A DNA stretch of 64,000 nt from Chryseobacterium gleum. Lineage in GTDB: Bacteria; Bacteroidota; Bacteroidia; Flavobacteriales_D; Crocinitomicaceae. A program made the position numbers and the translations under genes. The notes beneath the pieces are model-generated. The model had not been told where the DNA came from and searched no databases. It worked only from the letters and a program-made list of their open reading frames with translations. Position 1 is the first letter of the stretch, and the number at the start of each line of letters is the position of its first letter. This document shows, in pieces, positions 25,458 through 34,957 of the stretch. The stretch lies in assembly GCA_945897805.1 (NCBI GenBank), contig CAMDFX010000003.1, positions 124,001-188,000 of the forward strand, written 5' to 3'.

Positions 25458-27887
25458 ATGTCGTTAAGATTAATTTTGATTTTTACTTTAATTTCAAGTG
25501 TTTCGTTTTCTCAAAAAACGGGTATTTTAAAAGGAATAATTACCGAGGCGAGAACTGGTTCTACCTTATTTGGCGCTACCATTCAGATTTCTAATGAAAT
25601 GTCGAAAGGTACCAAATCAGATATAGAAGGAAACTACTTTTTGGAGTTAGATTCTGGAAGTTATAAATTGACTTGTGGATTTTTAGGCCTTGGAAGCGAT
25701 ACTTTTTCCATCAGTATTTTTCCGGGGCAAGTTTCTGTGCGCAACATTCAATTAAATGATATTTCGCAATTGCTGGAGACTGTTGTAGTTTCAGCTGGTA
25801 AATTTGAACAAAAATTGGAAGAGCAAGTGGTTTCAATGGAAATTCTAAAACCTGCAATGATTGCAAATAGAAATACGACAAGTATTGAAACTGCTTTAGA
25901 ACAAGTTCCAGGATTATCAATTATCGACAACGACCCTCAAATTAGAGGTGGAAGTGGTTTTACCTTTGGTGTCGGAAGTCGCGTGGCCATTGTAGTGGAC
26001 GGAATCCCACTTCTGAGTGGTGATGCAGGACGACCAGAGTGGAGCTATATTCCAGTTGAAAACATTGAGCAAGTGGAAGTTATAAAGGGCGCGTCTTCAG
26101 TTTTATATGGTTCTTCTGCCTTGAATGGTGTTATTCACGTAAGGAGCGCTTACCCAAGAAGTAAACCCAAAACGGTATTTAATTATTCAGTAGGAAATTA
26201 CAGTGCACCAAGTGAAAGTGCTGAAAATTGGTATGGGAATTCAATTCCTGGTTTCACAAATTTGAATTTCTTGCATACCAGAATTATCAAGAAAAATTTG
26301 GATTTTGTAGTAGGTGGAAACTTCAATGTCGATCAAGGTTATATTGGTCCGCCACCTCCAGCTCCATATATGCCTCAAGAATTGCAAAATGCTTTGAAAA
26401 TAACTGATTCGATTCCAACTTACACAAACAAAGACATGTTGCGTGTGCGTGGACGAATGAATTTCAATCTTCGATACCGATCTAAGAAAATCAAAAGATT
26501 GAGTTATGGCGTAAATGGAAATGCCATGTATAACAAAACAAATATGGTTTTTGCTTGGCTCGACGATTCTTTGGGGCTATATAGAGGTTATCCAGGAGCT
26601 GTTTTTATGCAAAAACAAACGCTTTTCAATATCGATCCTTTTGTTAAATATTCGACTGCAAACGGAATTTCTCACAGCCTTGTCACTAGAATTTTTCATT
26701 CTGATAATCAAATTTCAAATAATCAGTCCAATCGTGGAACGATGTTTTACGGTGAATATCAAATGCAAAGAGATTTTAAATCTTTGGACTTGAACTTTAC
26801 AGGTGGAATAGCAAGCAATGTTTCAACTTCTTATTCTGCGCTTTATGCATCTAGCGGACAGCCAAATAATCGAAATGTGAATATTGCAGGATATGTGCAA
26901 TTAGATAAAAAGTTTTGGAGAATATTAAATGTGACAGGTGGCGTTCGTTACGAGTTCTTTAAAATGAATAACCAAGAAAGTGTGATGGCTCCAATTGTAA
27001 GGGTTGGCGCAAATCTGCAAGTTACTAAGGGAACATTCGTCAGGGTTTCTTCAGGGCAAGGATTTAGATATCCAACCATTACAGAAAGATACATCGCAAC
27101 AAAAGCAAGTTTATTTGGTGTTTTCCCAAATCCAGATTTGAAGCCTGAAAAAAGTAATAGTTTTGAAATTGGTTTAAAACAAGGATTTAAAATCAGTAGG
27201 TTTTTGGGCTATATTGATATTGCTGCATTTTACCAAAAATATGAAAACACCATAGAATATCTTTTTGGTGCTTGGGAACCAGATATCGCTTTGATTGGAT
27301 TTAAATTTTTAAATACCGGCGATTCAAGGGTCCGTGGAATTGATTTTTCTGTGGCTGGTGCATCTGCTGAAGCCAATAAAAAGTTTGGAGTTACGATGTT
27401 GCTTGGTTACACTTACATTGATCCAGTTTCATTGACTCCAGACAAAATTTATGCAAGAGACAAATCCTTGAATGGCGTTGGTCAAGATTTGAGTTACAAA
27501 ACAAGCAGCATTGATACCACAGGGAATGTATTGAAATACAGATTTAAACACATGGCCAAAGCAGATGTTGAGTTTAGGATTTTTAAATTCGGCGTTGGTT
27601 TCAGCTATAGATATTACAGCAAAATGCAAAATATCGACCGTGCTTTCAATGATATAGAAGTATTAACAAGCAATACAAGTCCATATTTGTTGCCGATTAA
27701 AGCGACAAACTATTGGAGAAATCACAATGGTTACCATATTTTTGATGCTAGAATCAGTTACAAAATCAATGAAAAGCAAAAAGTATCTTTCATTTGTAAC
27801 AATATTTTTAATATAGATTATTCGCTAAGACCACTAAAAATTGAAGCACCAAGAACAACTTCGATTCAATATGTTTATACATTTTAA
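25458..27887 (+). CDS. TonB-dependent outer-membrane receptor
   Basis: About 809 residues from the ATG at 25458, giving a clean signal peptide (MSLRLILIFTLISSVSFSQ). A carboxypeptidase-regulatory-like beta domain (about 20-100, KGIITEARTGSTLFGATI) comes first. The plug follows (about 125-225, SIETALEQVPGLSI, QIRGGSGF, VEVIKGASSVLYGSSALNG). The rest is a 22-stranded barrel ending in an aromatic residue (YVYTF). These receptors import siderophores, cobalamin or glycans using TonB energy. No SusD-like partner is adjacent, which argues against a glycan SusCD pair. An upstream TTG at 25431 is open but lies in the previous terminator. Confidence 0.93.
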   Translation: MSLRLILIFTLISSVSFSQKTGILKGIITEARTGSTLFGATIQISNEMSKGTKSDIEGNYFLELDSGSYKLTCGFLGLGSDTFSISIFPGQVSVRNIQLNDISQLLETVVVSAGKFEQKLEEQVVSMEILKPAMIANRNTTSIETALEQVPGLSIIDNDPQIRGGSGFTFGVGSRVAIVVDGIPLLSGDAGRPEWSYIPVENIEQVEVIKGASSVLYGSSALNGVIHVRSAYPRSKPKTVFNYSVGNYSAPSESAENWYGNSIPGFTNLNFLHTRIIKKNLDFVVGGNFNVDQGYIGPPPPAPYMPQELQNALKITDSIPTYTNKDMLRVRGRMNFNLRYRSKKIKRLSYGVNGNAMYNKTNMVFAWLDDSLGLYRGYPGAVFMQKQTLFNIDPFVKYSTANGISHSLVTRIFHSDNQISNNQSNRGTMFYGEYQMQRDFKSLDLNFTGGIASNVSTSYSALYASSGQPNNRNVNIAGYVQLDKKFWRILNVTGGVRYEFFKMNNQESVMAPIVRVGANLQVTKGTFVRVSSGQGFRYPTITERYIATKASLFGVFPNPDLKPEKSNSFEIGLKQGFKISRFLGYIDIAAFYQKYENTIEYLFGAWEPDIALIGFKFLNTGDSRVRGIDFSVAGASAEANKKFGVTMLLGYTYIDPVSLTPDKIYARDKSLNGVGQDLSYKTSSIDTTGNVLKYRFKHMAKADVEFRIFKFGVGFSYRYYSKMQNIDRAFNDIEVLTSNTSPYLLPIKATNYWRNHNGYHIFDARISYKINEKQKVSFICNNIFNIDYSLRPLKIEAPRTTSIQYVYTF

Positions 27888-28001
27888 GTAACTGACTTTT
27901 TGTTTTTTAAAATGAGTGTCTGCTGACATAATTTCCGATTCTTCGAAAAAAAATGATTTGGTTCAGGATTTGACGAAATGTAGTAAATCAAAATTCTAAA
28001 A

Positions 28002-30614
28002 ATGGATTTTAACAAATTTACTATCAAATCTCAAGAAGCGATTCAACAGGCTCAAAATCTGGCTGAATCAAATGGGAATGGCGCAATCGAAACTGGACAT
28101 TTACTCAAAGGAATTTTCTTGGTCGATCAAGATGTAATGCCATATTTGCTTCAAAAGTTAGGAATCAATTCTAAAAGCTTGGAGTTGGTGGTTGATAAAA
28201 TCGTTCAAAGTTATTCTAAAGTTACTGGTGGACAATTGCATATTTCAATGCCGCTTGAAAGGATTTTGAATCAAGCTTTGGTCGAAATGAAAACCTTCAA
28301 TGATGAATTTGTTTCCATTGAAATCATGTTTTACACTTTATTGGAGAGCACTGATGCCATTGGGAAATTCCTAAAAGACCAACAAATAACCAAATCAAAA
28401 CTAAAAATAGCCATCATGGATTTAAGAAACGGACAAAATGTAACTTCAAATAGCCAAGAAGGAACTTATCAATCGTTGGAAAAATACGCTAAGAATTTAA
28501 ATGAGCTTGCTAAGGCCGGGAAGTTAGATCCTGTAATTGGTCGAGATGACGAAATTCGCCGTGTGCTTCAAATCTTGACAAGAAGGACAAAAAATAATCC
28601 GATATTAATAGGTGAACCAGGAGTTGGTAAAACGGCCATCGCTGAAGGTTTGGCGCATAGAATTATTACTGGTGATGTTCCAGAAAATTTAAAGACGAAA
28701 ATCGTTTATTCTCTGGATATGGGATCATTGGTTGCCGGTGCTAAATATAAAGGTGAATTTGAGGAGCGATTGAAGTCGGTAATCAAAGAAGTGACGCAAG
28801 CGGAAGGTGAAATAATTTTATTTATTGACGAAATTCACACGCTCGTTGGCGCTGGAGGAGGAGATGGCGCAATGGATGCAGCAAATATTTTAAAACCAGC
28901 TTTGGCAAGAGGAGAATTGAGAGCAGTTGGCGCCACAACGTTGAATGAATATCAAAAGTATTTTGAAAAAGACAAAGCACTTGTGCGCCGTTTTCAAACT
29001 GTTTTGGTGGACGAGCCAAGCACGGAAGATGCTATTTCAATTTTGCGTGGAATCAAAGAAAAATACGAAAATCACCATAAAGTTATTATCAAAGATGCAG
29101 CCATAATTGCAGCAGTTGAATTCTCTCAACGATATATTACTGAGCGACATTTGCCAGATAAAGCGATTGATTTAATTGATGAAGCTGCTTCAAAATTACG
29201 CATGGAAATCAATTCAAAACCTGAAGAATTGGATGAATTGGAAAGAAAAATTCTGCAGTTGGAGATTGAAAAAGCGGCCATCATGCGCGAGCACGATACT
29301 AAGAAGCTTGAGGGAATTGGCAAAGAATTAGCGAATTTGATTGAACAAAGAGACGCTTTTAAGGCCAAATGGCAAGCAGAACGAGATGTTGTAGATGGAA
29401 TCCAAAAAGTGAAAGAAGACATCGAAAATTTCAAGATCGAAGCCGATAACGCCGAAAGAATGGGTAATTATGGTAAAGTTGCTGAAATTCGCTACGGTAG
29501 AATCAAAGATTCAGAAGCCAAATTAGAAGAAGCCAAAGGAAAACTTTCTGGCATGCAAGCTACTTCCAAGATGATAAAAGAAGAAGTCGATGTTGCTGAA
29601 ATTGCGGATGTTGTTTCAAAATGGACGGGTATCCCAATTTCTAAAATGATTGAATCTGAAGTTTCTAAATTATTGAAATTGGAAGATGAATTAGGAAAAA
29701 GAGTGGTAGGACAGGAGGAAGCAATTGGAGCGATTTCAGATGCGGTACGCAGAAGCAGAGCAGGTTTACAAGATGCAAAAAAACCAATTGGTTCTTTCAT
29801 TTTTCTCGGTACAACTGGTGTTGGAAAAACAGAATTGGCCAAAGCGTTGGCTGAATATCTGTTCAACGATGAAAATGCAATGACTAGAATCGACATGAGT
29901 GAATATCAAGAGAAGCATTCTGTCAGCAGATTGGTTGGCGCGCCTCCGGGATATGTTGGTTATGATGAAGGCGGTCAATTGACTGAAGCAGTTCGAAGAA
30001 GACCTTATTCAATTATTTTACTTGACGAAATCGAAAAAGCACATCCAGATGTATTCAATATTTTGTTGCAAGTTTTAGACGATGGTCGATTAACTGATAA
30101 CAAAGGGCGAACGGTGAATTTCAAGAACACGATTATTATCATGACTTCTAATTTAGGTTCGCACTTAATTCAAGAAACTTTTGACGGAATCAAACCTGGT
30201 GAAGAAGACAGAGCGACGCAAAAAGCAAAAATGTTGGTGATGGAATTATTGAAACAAACAATCAGACCAGAATTTTTGAATCGAATTGATGAAACAATTA
30301 TGTTTACGCCGCTTACAAAGAATAATTTGAAAGAAATTGTCCAAATTCAACTCGATCAATTGGCTAATTTATTGAAAGAAAAAGACATTCAATTGCATGT
30401 CACCGCTGAAGCTTTTGATTGGATTGCCGAAGCAGGTTATGATCCTCAATTTGGCGCAAGACCCGTGAAGAGAGTGATTCAAAAACAAGTCTTAAATGAA
30501 TTGTCTAAAGCCTTACTCTTAGGTACTATAGATACCTCAAAAACTGTCGTAATGGATATTTTTGACACTAAAATTGTATTCAGAAAACCAATAACTGAAG
30601 CGGAAGAGGTGTAA
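28002..30614 (+). CDS. clpB: ATP-dependent disaggregase ClpB
   Basis: An 870-residue Hsp100 chaperone that works with DnaK to pull proteins out of aggregates. The order is an N domain (1-145), AAA-1 with Walker A GEPGVGKT (about 204-211) and Walker [11 protein letters not shown], the coiled-coil middle domain typical of ClpB rather than ClpA (about 400-525), and AAA-2 with Walker A GTTGVGKT (about 604-611) and [14 protein letters not shown]. Pore-loop tyrosines are present ([19 protein letters not shown]). There is no ClpP-binding IGL loop that I can see. No CIRCE element is visible upstream. Confidence 0.97.
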   Translation: MDFNKFTIKSQEAIQQAQNLAESNGNGAIETGHLLKGIFLVDQDVMPYLLQKLGINSKSLELVVDKIVQSYSKVTGGQLHISMPLERILNQALVEMKTFNDEFVSIEIMFYTLLESTDAIGKFLKDQQITKSKLKIAIMDLRNGQNVTSNSQEGTYQSLEKYAKNLNELAKAGKLDPVIGRDDEIRRVLQILTRRTKNNPILIGEPGVGKTAIAEGLAHRIITGDVPENLKTKIVYSLDMGSLVAGAKYKGEFEERLKSVIKEVTQAEGEIILFIDEIHTLVGAGGGDGAMDAANILKPALARGELRAVGATTLNEYQKYFEKDKALVRRFQTVLVDEPSTEDAISILRGIKEKYENHHKVIIKDAAIIAAVEFSQRYITERHLPDKAIDLIDEAASKLRMEINSKPEELDELERKILQLEIEKAAIMREHDTKKLEGIGKELANLIEQRDAFKAKWQAERDVVDGIQKVKEDIENFKIEADNAERMGNYGKVAEIRYGRIKDSEAKLEEAKGKLSGMQATSKMIKEEVDVAEIADVVSKWTGIPISKMIESEVSKLLKLEDELGKRVVGQEEAIGAISDAVRRSRAGLQDAKKPIGSFIFLGTTGVGKTELAKALAEYLFNDENAMTRIDMSEYQEKHSVSRLVGAPPGYVGYDEGGQLTEAVRRRPYSIILLDEIEKAHPDVFNILLQVLDDGRLTDNKGRTVNFKNTIIIMTSNLGSHLIQETFDGIKPGEEDRATQKAKMLVMELLKQTIRPEFLNRIDETIMFTPLTKNNLKEIVQIQLDQLANLLKEKDIQLHVTAEAFDWIAEAGYDPQFGARPVKRVIQKQVLNELSKALLLGTIDTSKTVVMDIFDTKIVFRKPITEAEEV

Positions 30615-30659
30615 AGTAAAAATGTAACTTAAGTTTTTGATAAAAATATGTAACTTCGC

Positions 30660-30690
30660 ATCCCTTTCCGTTTGGAGAGGGATTTTTTTT
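30660..30690 (+). terminator. Terminator of clpB
   Basis: Ten-base-pair hairpin (ATCCCTTTCC at 30660-30669, GGAGAGGGAT at 30674-30683, GTTT loop) followed by seven T. It lies inside the longest open frame of the next gene, which supports the later ATG start at 30700. Confidence 0.85.
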
Positions 30691-30699
30691 ATTTTAAGG

Positions 30700-32025
30700 A
30701 TGAAATTATTTAGCTTAAACGCCGGGACATCAAGAGTTTTTGGACTCGATTTACTTCGATTTTTTGCCATCATTTTTGTTGTGGTTGGTCATAGCATGAT
30801 TTTAGTTCCCAAGGATATCAAAAAGCATGTTGTCAAAGAGGGAGAAAATTTGACAACCATTTCTTACCAATATTACGTTGATAAAAACCTAATTTCTACT
30901 TCAAACGAAAAGTTAAACTTCGATCCAAAAGCCGATACAAATAAGGTTTCCAAGGAAAAACCTGTGCGTGTAAGTAAAACCTTAAAAGCTGGTCAAACGA
31001 TTGATATTCCTGTCGATGGGAAATTTAGAAAGTATGTCAATGCAATTTTGCTTGATGGAGTGGCGATTTTCTTTGTGCTGAGTGGTTTCTTAATCGGTGG
31101 AATTTTGATCAAAATGCTCGAAAGAAATCCTCCTTCCATCGCTTTATTAGTGAATTTTTGGAACCGCCGTTGGCTGCGAACCTTGCCAATGTATTTGGTG
31201 ATTCTCTTGATTTTACTCGCGTTTGCTTGGTTTGTGAATCCAAAAACGTTTCCGGAATATTTCGGGAGATACTTTTTCTTTCTCCAAAATTTCAATAATC
31301 GACCTGAACATTTCTTTGGTGAGTCGTGGAGTTTATGTATCGAAGAGTGGTTTTATTTTTTCATCCCATTGATGCTTTTTGCCGGATTGGTTTTGTTCAA
31401 AACGAAAGTGAGAACCATGTTTATTTGGGTCATTTCTATTGTGATTATTGGCGTTTTGGTTTATAGATACTACTTTTTCAATCAAGCTTCCATCCAAAGT
31501 GTATTCAATACTTTGAAAGACGGCAAACCATATTTGATGTTGGTGACAACACGGATTGATTCAATTGTTTATGGCGTTTTAGCTGCATTTGTCGCATTTT
31601 ATTATCCTAAAATTTGGCAAAGATGCAACAGTATTTTCTTGGTTTTGGTGTCATTATATGTACTTTATTACTTGAAAATGCATTACCAAAAAGAGTACAT
31701 TATTTGGTCGCCTTCCATCAATTCAATTTGTGTAATGGTGATGTTGCCGTTCTTAGCAAATTTAAAATCGATGAGGTTTAAAATCTTTAAATTCATTACG
31801 TTTATCAGTTTGATTTCCTATTCGATGTACTTGGTAAATTTGAGTTTGGTGATTCATATTCTAATCAAATTTGGAATGCACGGGTTATTAAATGAGAAAT
31901 ACATTCCTAGCGAAACTTGGTATATTGAATACGCGGTTTATTGGGCTTATGTCATAGGACTTTCGTTTGTTTTCTATCGTTTTATCGAAATTCCTTTCAT
32001 GAAAATGAGAAAGCACGAAAAATAA
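30700..32025 (+). CDS. Acyltransferase-3 family membrane protein with LysM-like insert
   Basis: About 441 residues from the ATG at 30700. The acyltransferase-3 (OafA-like) core is clear: TM1 LLRFFAIIFVVVGHS with catalytic-type His31, TM2 LDGVAIFFVLSGFLIGG (about 118-134), FWNRRWLRTLPMY and SLCIEEWFYFF, then further membrane helices. The loop between TM1 and TM2 is about 85 residues instead of about 25. It begins HVVKEGENLTTIS (43-55) and ends LKAGQTIDIPV (95-105), matching both ends of a LysM repeat. The loop should face the periplasm, so the enzyme may bind peptidoglycan or chitin-like glycan while acylating it. A TTG at 30637 is open but falls before the clpB terminator. Confidence 0.88.
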   Translation: MKLFSLNAGTSRVFGLDLLRFFAIIFVVVGHSMILVPKDIKKHVVKEGENLTTISYQYYVDKNLISTSNEKLNFDPKADTNKVSKEKPVRVSKTLKAGQTIDIPVDGKFRKYVNAILLDGVAIFFVLSGFLIGGILIKMLERNPPSIALLVNFWNRRWLRTLPMYLVILLILLAFAWFVNPKTFPEYFGRYFFFLQNFNNRPEHFFGESWSLCIEEWFYFFIPLMLFAGLVLFKTKVRTMFIWVISIVIIGVLVYRYYFFNQASIQSVFNTLKDGKPYLMLVTTRIDSIVYGVLAAFVAFYYPKIWQRCNSIFLVLVSLYVLYYLKMHYQKEYIIWSPSINSICVMVMLPFLANLKSMRFKIFKFITFISLISYSMYLVNLSLVIHILIKFGMHGLLNEKYIPSETWYIEYAVYWAYVIGLSFVFYRFIEIPFMKMRKHEK

Positions 32026-32052
32026 TTAAATTAATCATCTAATAGCAGTTGC

Positions 32053-33423
32053 ATGGCAAAGATTAAACTTCTTATTGTTCTTTTAGTAACATCTTCGCAG
32101 ATATTTGCGCAAAAAAACGATTCTATTTTTATTAGAAAAATTTATGATCAAGCTTTGTCATTTGGTCAATCTTATGAAAATTTAAGAAGTTTATGTAAAG
32201 ATGTTGGCGCCAGGTTGTCAGGGTCTTCTGAAGCTGAAATGGCAGTTGAATGGGGGAGAATCAAATTGCAATCTTACAATTTCGATAAAGTTTATTTGCA
32301 GGAAATTCAAGTTCCTCATTGGGAACGTGGTACGAAAGAGAGCGCCTGGGTCAAAACCAAGGAAGGAAAATTAATTTCGCTTAAAATTTTGGCTTTGGGT
32401 GGTTCAATTGGTACAAATGGAACTTTGAGAGCGGAATTGGTCATTTTTAATTCTTTAGAAGATTTGAAGAAAGCCAAAGAATCAGAAGTGAAGGGAAAAA
32501 TTGTATTACTAAATCAACCTTTTGATGAAAAAATAGTCAATACTTTTCGCGCTTATGGTGCCTGCTATCCTATCAGAGGCGATGGAGCGGTTGAAGCTGC
32601 GAAATTAGGTGCGGTTGGCGTTATTGTTCGTTCTCTAGGTTCCTCGCAAGATTTGCATCCGCACACAGGTTCAATGCACTACGATGAAAAAATTAATAAA
32701 ATTCCTGCGGCAGCAATAGCCACGCAACAAGCGGATTTACTAGTTGATTTGTCTAAAAATCAAAAACTTGAATTCATTTTTGAATTGGATTGTAAATCGT
32801 TGCCAGACGTCAAAAGTTACAATGTGATTGGTGAAATAACGGGAACAGAATTTCCAAATGAAATCATTACGTTTGGTGGACATTTAGACTCTTGGGATGC
32901 GGGCGAAGGAGCGCATGATGATGGCGCTGGAATCATTCACAGCATTGAGGCTTTAAGGATTTTGAAAGCGTTGAATTTTAAACCAAAACATACTTTGCGT
33001 GTGGTGCTTTTTATGAACGAAGAAAATGGCAATAAAGGCGGTTTGACTTATGCAACTTGGTCGAAAGAAAAAGGAGAAAAACAAATTGCAGCATTAGAAA
33101 GTGACCGTGGTGGATTTGCTCCGCGCGGATTTAGCTGCGATGGAAACAAAGAGCAAGTTGCGCTTTTACAGTCTTTTCAGGGTGTTTTTGAGCCCTATGA
33201 ATTACATGTTTTTGAAAAAGGATATGGCGGTGTTGACATCAATCCACTTAAAAATTCATTTGAAGGAATTCCACTTTTTGGATTTGTACCTGATTCACAA
33301 AGATATTTTGATTTCCACCATACAGAAAGTGATGTTTTTGAATCGGTGAATAAAAGAGAACTAGAATTAGGTTGTGCGGCAGTCAGTTCAATGATTTATT
33401 TATTAGATTCTTATATTAAATAA
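32053..33423 (+). CDS. Secreted M28 family zinc peptidase
   Basis: A 456-residue protein with a signal peptide (about 1-19, ending QIFAQ). A PA-type insert (about 120-230, GTNGTLRAELVIF to AAIATQQADLL) precedes the catalytic part. Zinc ligands and catalytic residues are visible: GGHLDSWDAGEGAHDDGAG (His and Asp pair), NEENGNKGG (the Glu-Glu), ESDRGGFAPRGF and FHHTESD (final His). The family includes aminopeptidases and carboxypeptidase Q-like enzymes. No T9SS tail, so it is probably periplasmic. It follows the acyltransferase by 27 bases. Confidence 0.92.
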   Translation: MAKIKLLIVLLVTSSQIFAQKNDSIFIRKIYDQALSFGQSYENLRSLCKDVGARLSGSSEAEMAVEWGRIKLQSYNFDKVYLQEIQVPHWERGTKESAWVKTKEGKLISLKILALGGSIGTNGTLRAELVIFNSLEDLKKAKESEVKGKIVLLNQPFDEKIVNTFRAYGACYPIRGDGAVEAAKLGAVGVIVRSLGSSQDLHPHTGSMHYDEKINKIPAAAIATQQADLLVDLSKNQKLEFIFELDCKSLPDVKSYNVIGEITGTEFPNEIITFGGHLDSWDAGEGAHDDGAGIIHSIEALRILKALNFKPKHTLRVVLFMNEENGNKGGLTYATWSKEKGEKQIAALESDRGGFAPRGFSCDGNKEQVALLQSFQGVFEPYELHVFEKGYGGVDINPLKNSFEGIPLFGFVPDSQRYFDFHHTESDVFESVNKRELELGCAAVSSMIYLLDSYIK

Positions 33424-33513
33424 TTGCCTATCAATCGTGTTTTTAATATTATTTCAATATTAAGGTGTTGATAAAATGCCAAAACTTGATTTTTAAAATC
33501 CATTAAATTTCCC

Positions 33514-33521
33514 TAAATTTG
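33514..33521 (+). promoter_or_regulatory. -7 box upstream of the oxoamine synthase gene
   Basis: TAAATTTG followed by C, matching TAnnTTTG, 51 bases before the ATG. The nearest upstream TTG (33486-33488) is 25 bases away, longer than ideal. Confidence 0.4.
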
Positions 33522-33572
33522 CAGTATAAATCGGTGAAATTATACGATTTGTTATTATAAAAACGAAGAATT

Positions 33573-34847
33573 ATGGCACAAGACATTTTTGATAAAATCA
33601 GAAAAAACAGAGGTCCAATTGGACAATACTCGAAAGGAGTTCACGGCTATTTTACTTTCCCAAAATTAGAAGGTGAATTGGGTAACAAAATGATTTTCAG
33701 AGGAAAAGAATGCTTGGTTTGGTCTTTGAATAATTATTTAGGTTTAGCAAATCATCCAGAAGTTCGTGAAGCTGATGCAAAAGCTGCTGAGCAATACGGA
33801 TTGGCCTATCCAATGGGTGCAAGAATGATGACTGGGCAAACGAGTGAACATGAAAAACTAGAAAATGAATTAGCAGAATTCATGGGAAAGGAAGATTGTA
33901 TTCTTTTGAATTTCGGTTACCAAGGTTGTGTTTCTTCAATCGATGCTTTGGTTGATAGAAATGATATCATTGTTTACGACAGCGAATCTCATGCATGTAT
34001 CATGGATGGAATGCGTTTGCATGCGGGGAAACGTTTTGTTTTTCAGCACAATGACATGGCGAGTTTTGACAAACAAATGAAAAACGCAACTGCTTTAGCA
34101 GAAAAAACTGGTGGCGGAATCATGGTCATTACTGAAGGAGTTTTTGGTATGGCAGGTGACCAAGGAAAAATCAAAGAAATCGTTGAATTCAGAAAATCAG
34201 GTAAATATAATTTTCGTCTTTTTGTTGACGATGCACATGGATTTGGCACTTTAGGAGAAACTGGTCAAGGTGCTGGTGAATACCAAGGTGTTCAAGATGA
34301 AATTGATGTTTTGTTTGGAACATTTGCTAAATCAATGTCTTCCATCGGTGGATTTATTTGTGCTGAAGAAAGTATCATAGAATATTTGAGATACAATATG
34401 AGATCTCAAATGTTTGCCAAAGCGTTGCCAATTACAATCACTATTGGTGCACGCAAACGTTTAGAGCTTTTGAAAACGAAACCAGAGTTAAAAAACAAAT
34501 TGTGGGAGGTTACAAATGCACTTCAAACAGGATTTAAAGATGCTGGTTTTGATATTGGGGCTACTAATTCTCCCGTCACTCCAGTTTTCATGAAAGGTTC
34601 TTTGGCTGAAGCGACAAATTTGACTTTTGATTTGCGTGAAAATTATAATATTTTCTGCTCCATCGTGATTTATCCAGTTGTGCCTAAAGATGTAATCATG
34701 TTGAGAATCATCCCAACAGCTTCGCACACTTTGGAAGATGTGAGTTACACGATTGAAACTTTCAAAAAATTGAAAGATAAATTAGATTCTGGAGCTTATA
34801 AATCTGACGAATTAGCTGCTGTTGAAGTAGATAATAAAAAAGCTTAA
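33573..34847 (+). CDS. Alpha-oxoamine synthase family PLP enzyme
   Basis: A 424-residue fold-type I PLP enzyme related to 2-amino-3-ketobutyrate CoA ligase, 8-amino-7-oxononanoate synthase and serine palmitoyltransferase. Visible blocks are SLNNYLGLANHP (about 51-62), GARMMTGQTSEHEKLE, the DDAHGFGTLG aspartate loop (about 217-226) and the Schiff-base Lys in GTFAKSMSSIGGF. A close, widely conserved group in Bacteroidota is annotated only as an aminotransferase. The acyl-CoA and amino-acid substrates cannot be fixed from sequence. It is a single-gene unit with a strong terminator. Confidence 0.88.
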   Translation: MAQDIFDKIRKNRGPIGQYSKGVHGYFTFPKLEGELGNKMIFRGKECLVWSLNNYLGLANHPEVREADAKAAEQYGLAYPMGARMMTGQTSEHEKLENELAEFMGKEDCILLNFGYQGCVSSIDALVDRNDIIVYDSESHACIMDGMRLHAGKRFVFQHNDMASFDKQMKNATALAEKTGGGIMVITEGVFGMAGDQGKIKEIVEFRKSGKYNFRLFVDDAHGFGTLGETGQGAGEYQGVQDEIDVLFGTFAKSMSSIGGFICAEESIIEYLRYNMRSQMFAKALPITITIGARKRLELLKTKPELKNKLWEVTNALQTGFKDAGFDIGATNSPVTPVFMKGSLAEATNLTFDLRENYNIFCSIVIYPVVPKDVIMLRIIPTASHTLEDVSYTIETFKKLKDKLDSGAYKSDELAAVEVDNKKA

Positions 34848-34865
34848 TTCAATTTGTATATACAT

Positions 34866-34891
34866 AAAGCCCGATTTATCGGGCTTTTTTT
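34866..34891 (+). terminator. Terminator after the oxoamine synthase gene
   Basis: AAAGCCCGAT (34866-34875) pairs with ATCGGGCTTT (34878-34887), followed by further T residues. Confidence 0.9.
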
Positions 34892-34914
34892 GTTGGTTTT
34901 TTCGAATACTAAAT

Positions 34915-34949
34915 TCTAATGTCTAAAATCTAACGTCTTAGGTCTAAAT
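34915..34949. repeat. Degenerate heptamer tandem repeat, five copies
   Basis: Five adjacent 7-base units: TCTAATG, TCTAAAA, TCTAACG, TCTTAGG, TCTAAAT. Consensus TCTAANN. It ends nine bases before the ATG of the nuclease gene. Confidence 0.65.
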
Positions 34950-34957
34950 TAAGATTC

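Noticed and set aside
30637-30699. TTG start for the acyltransferase
   Set aside because: It precedes the clpB terminator, and the ATG at 30700 starts right before the conserved TM1.
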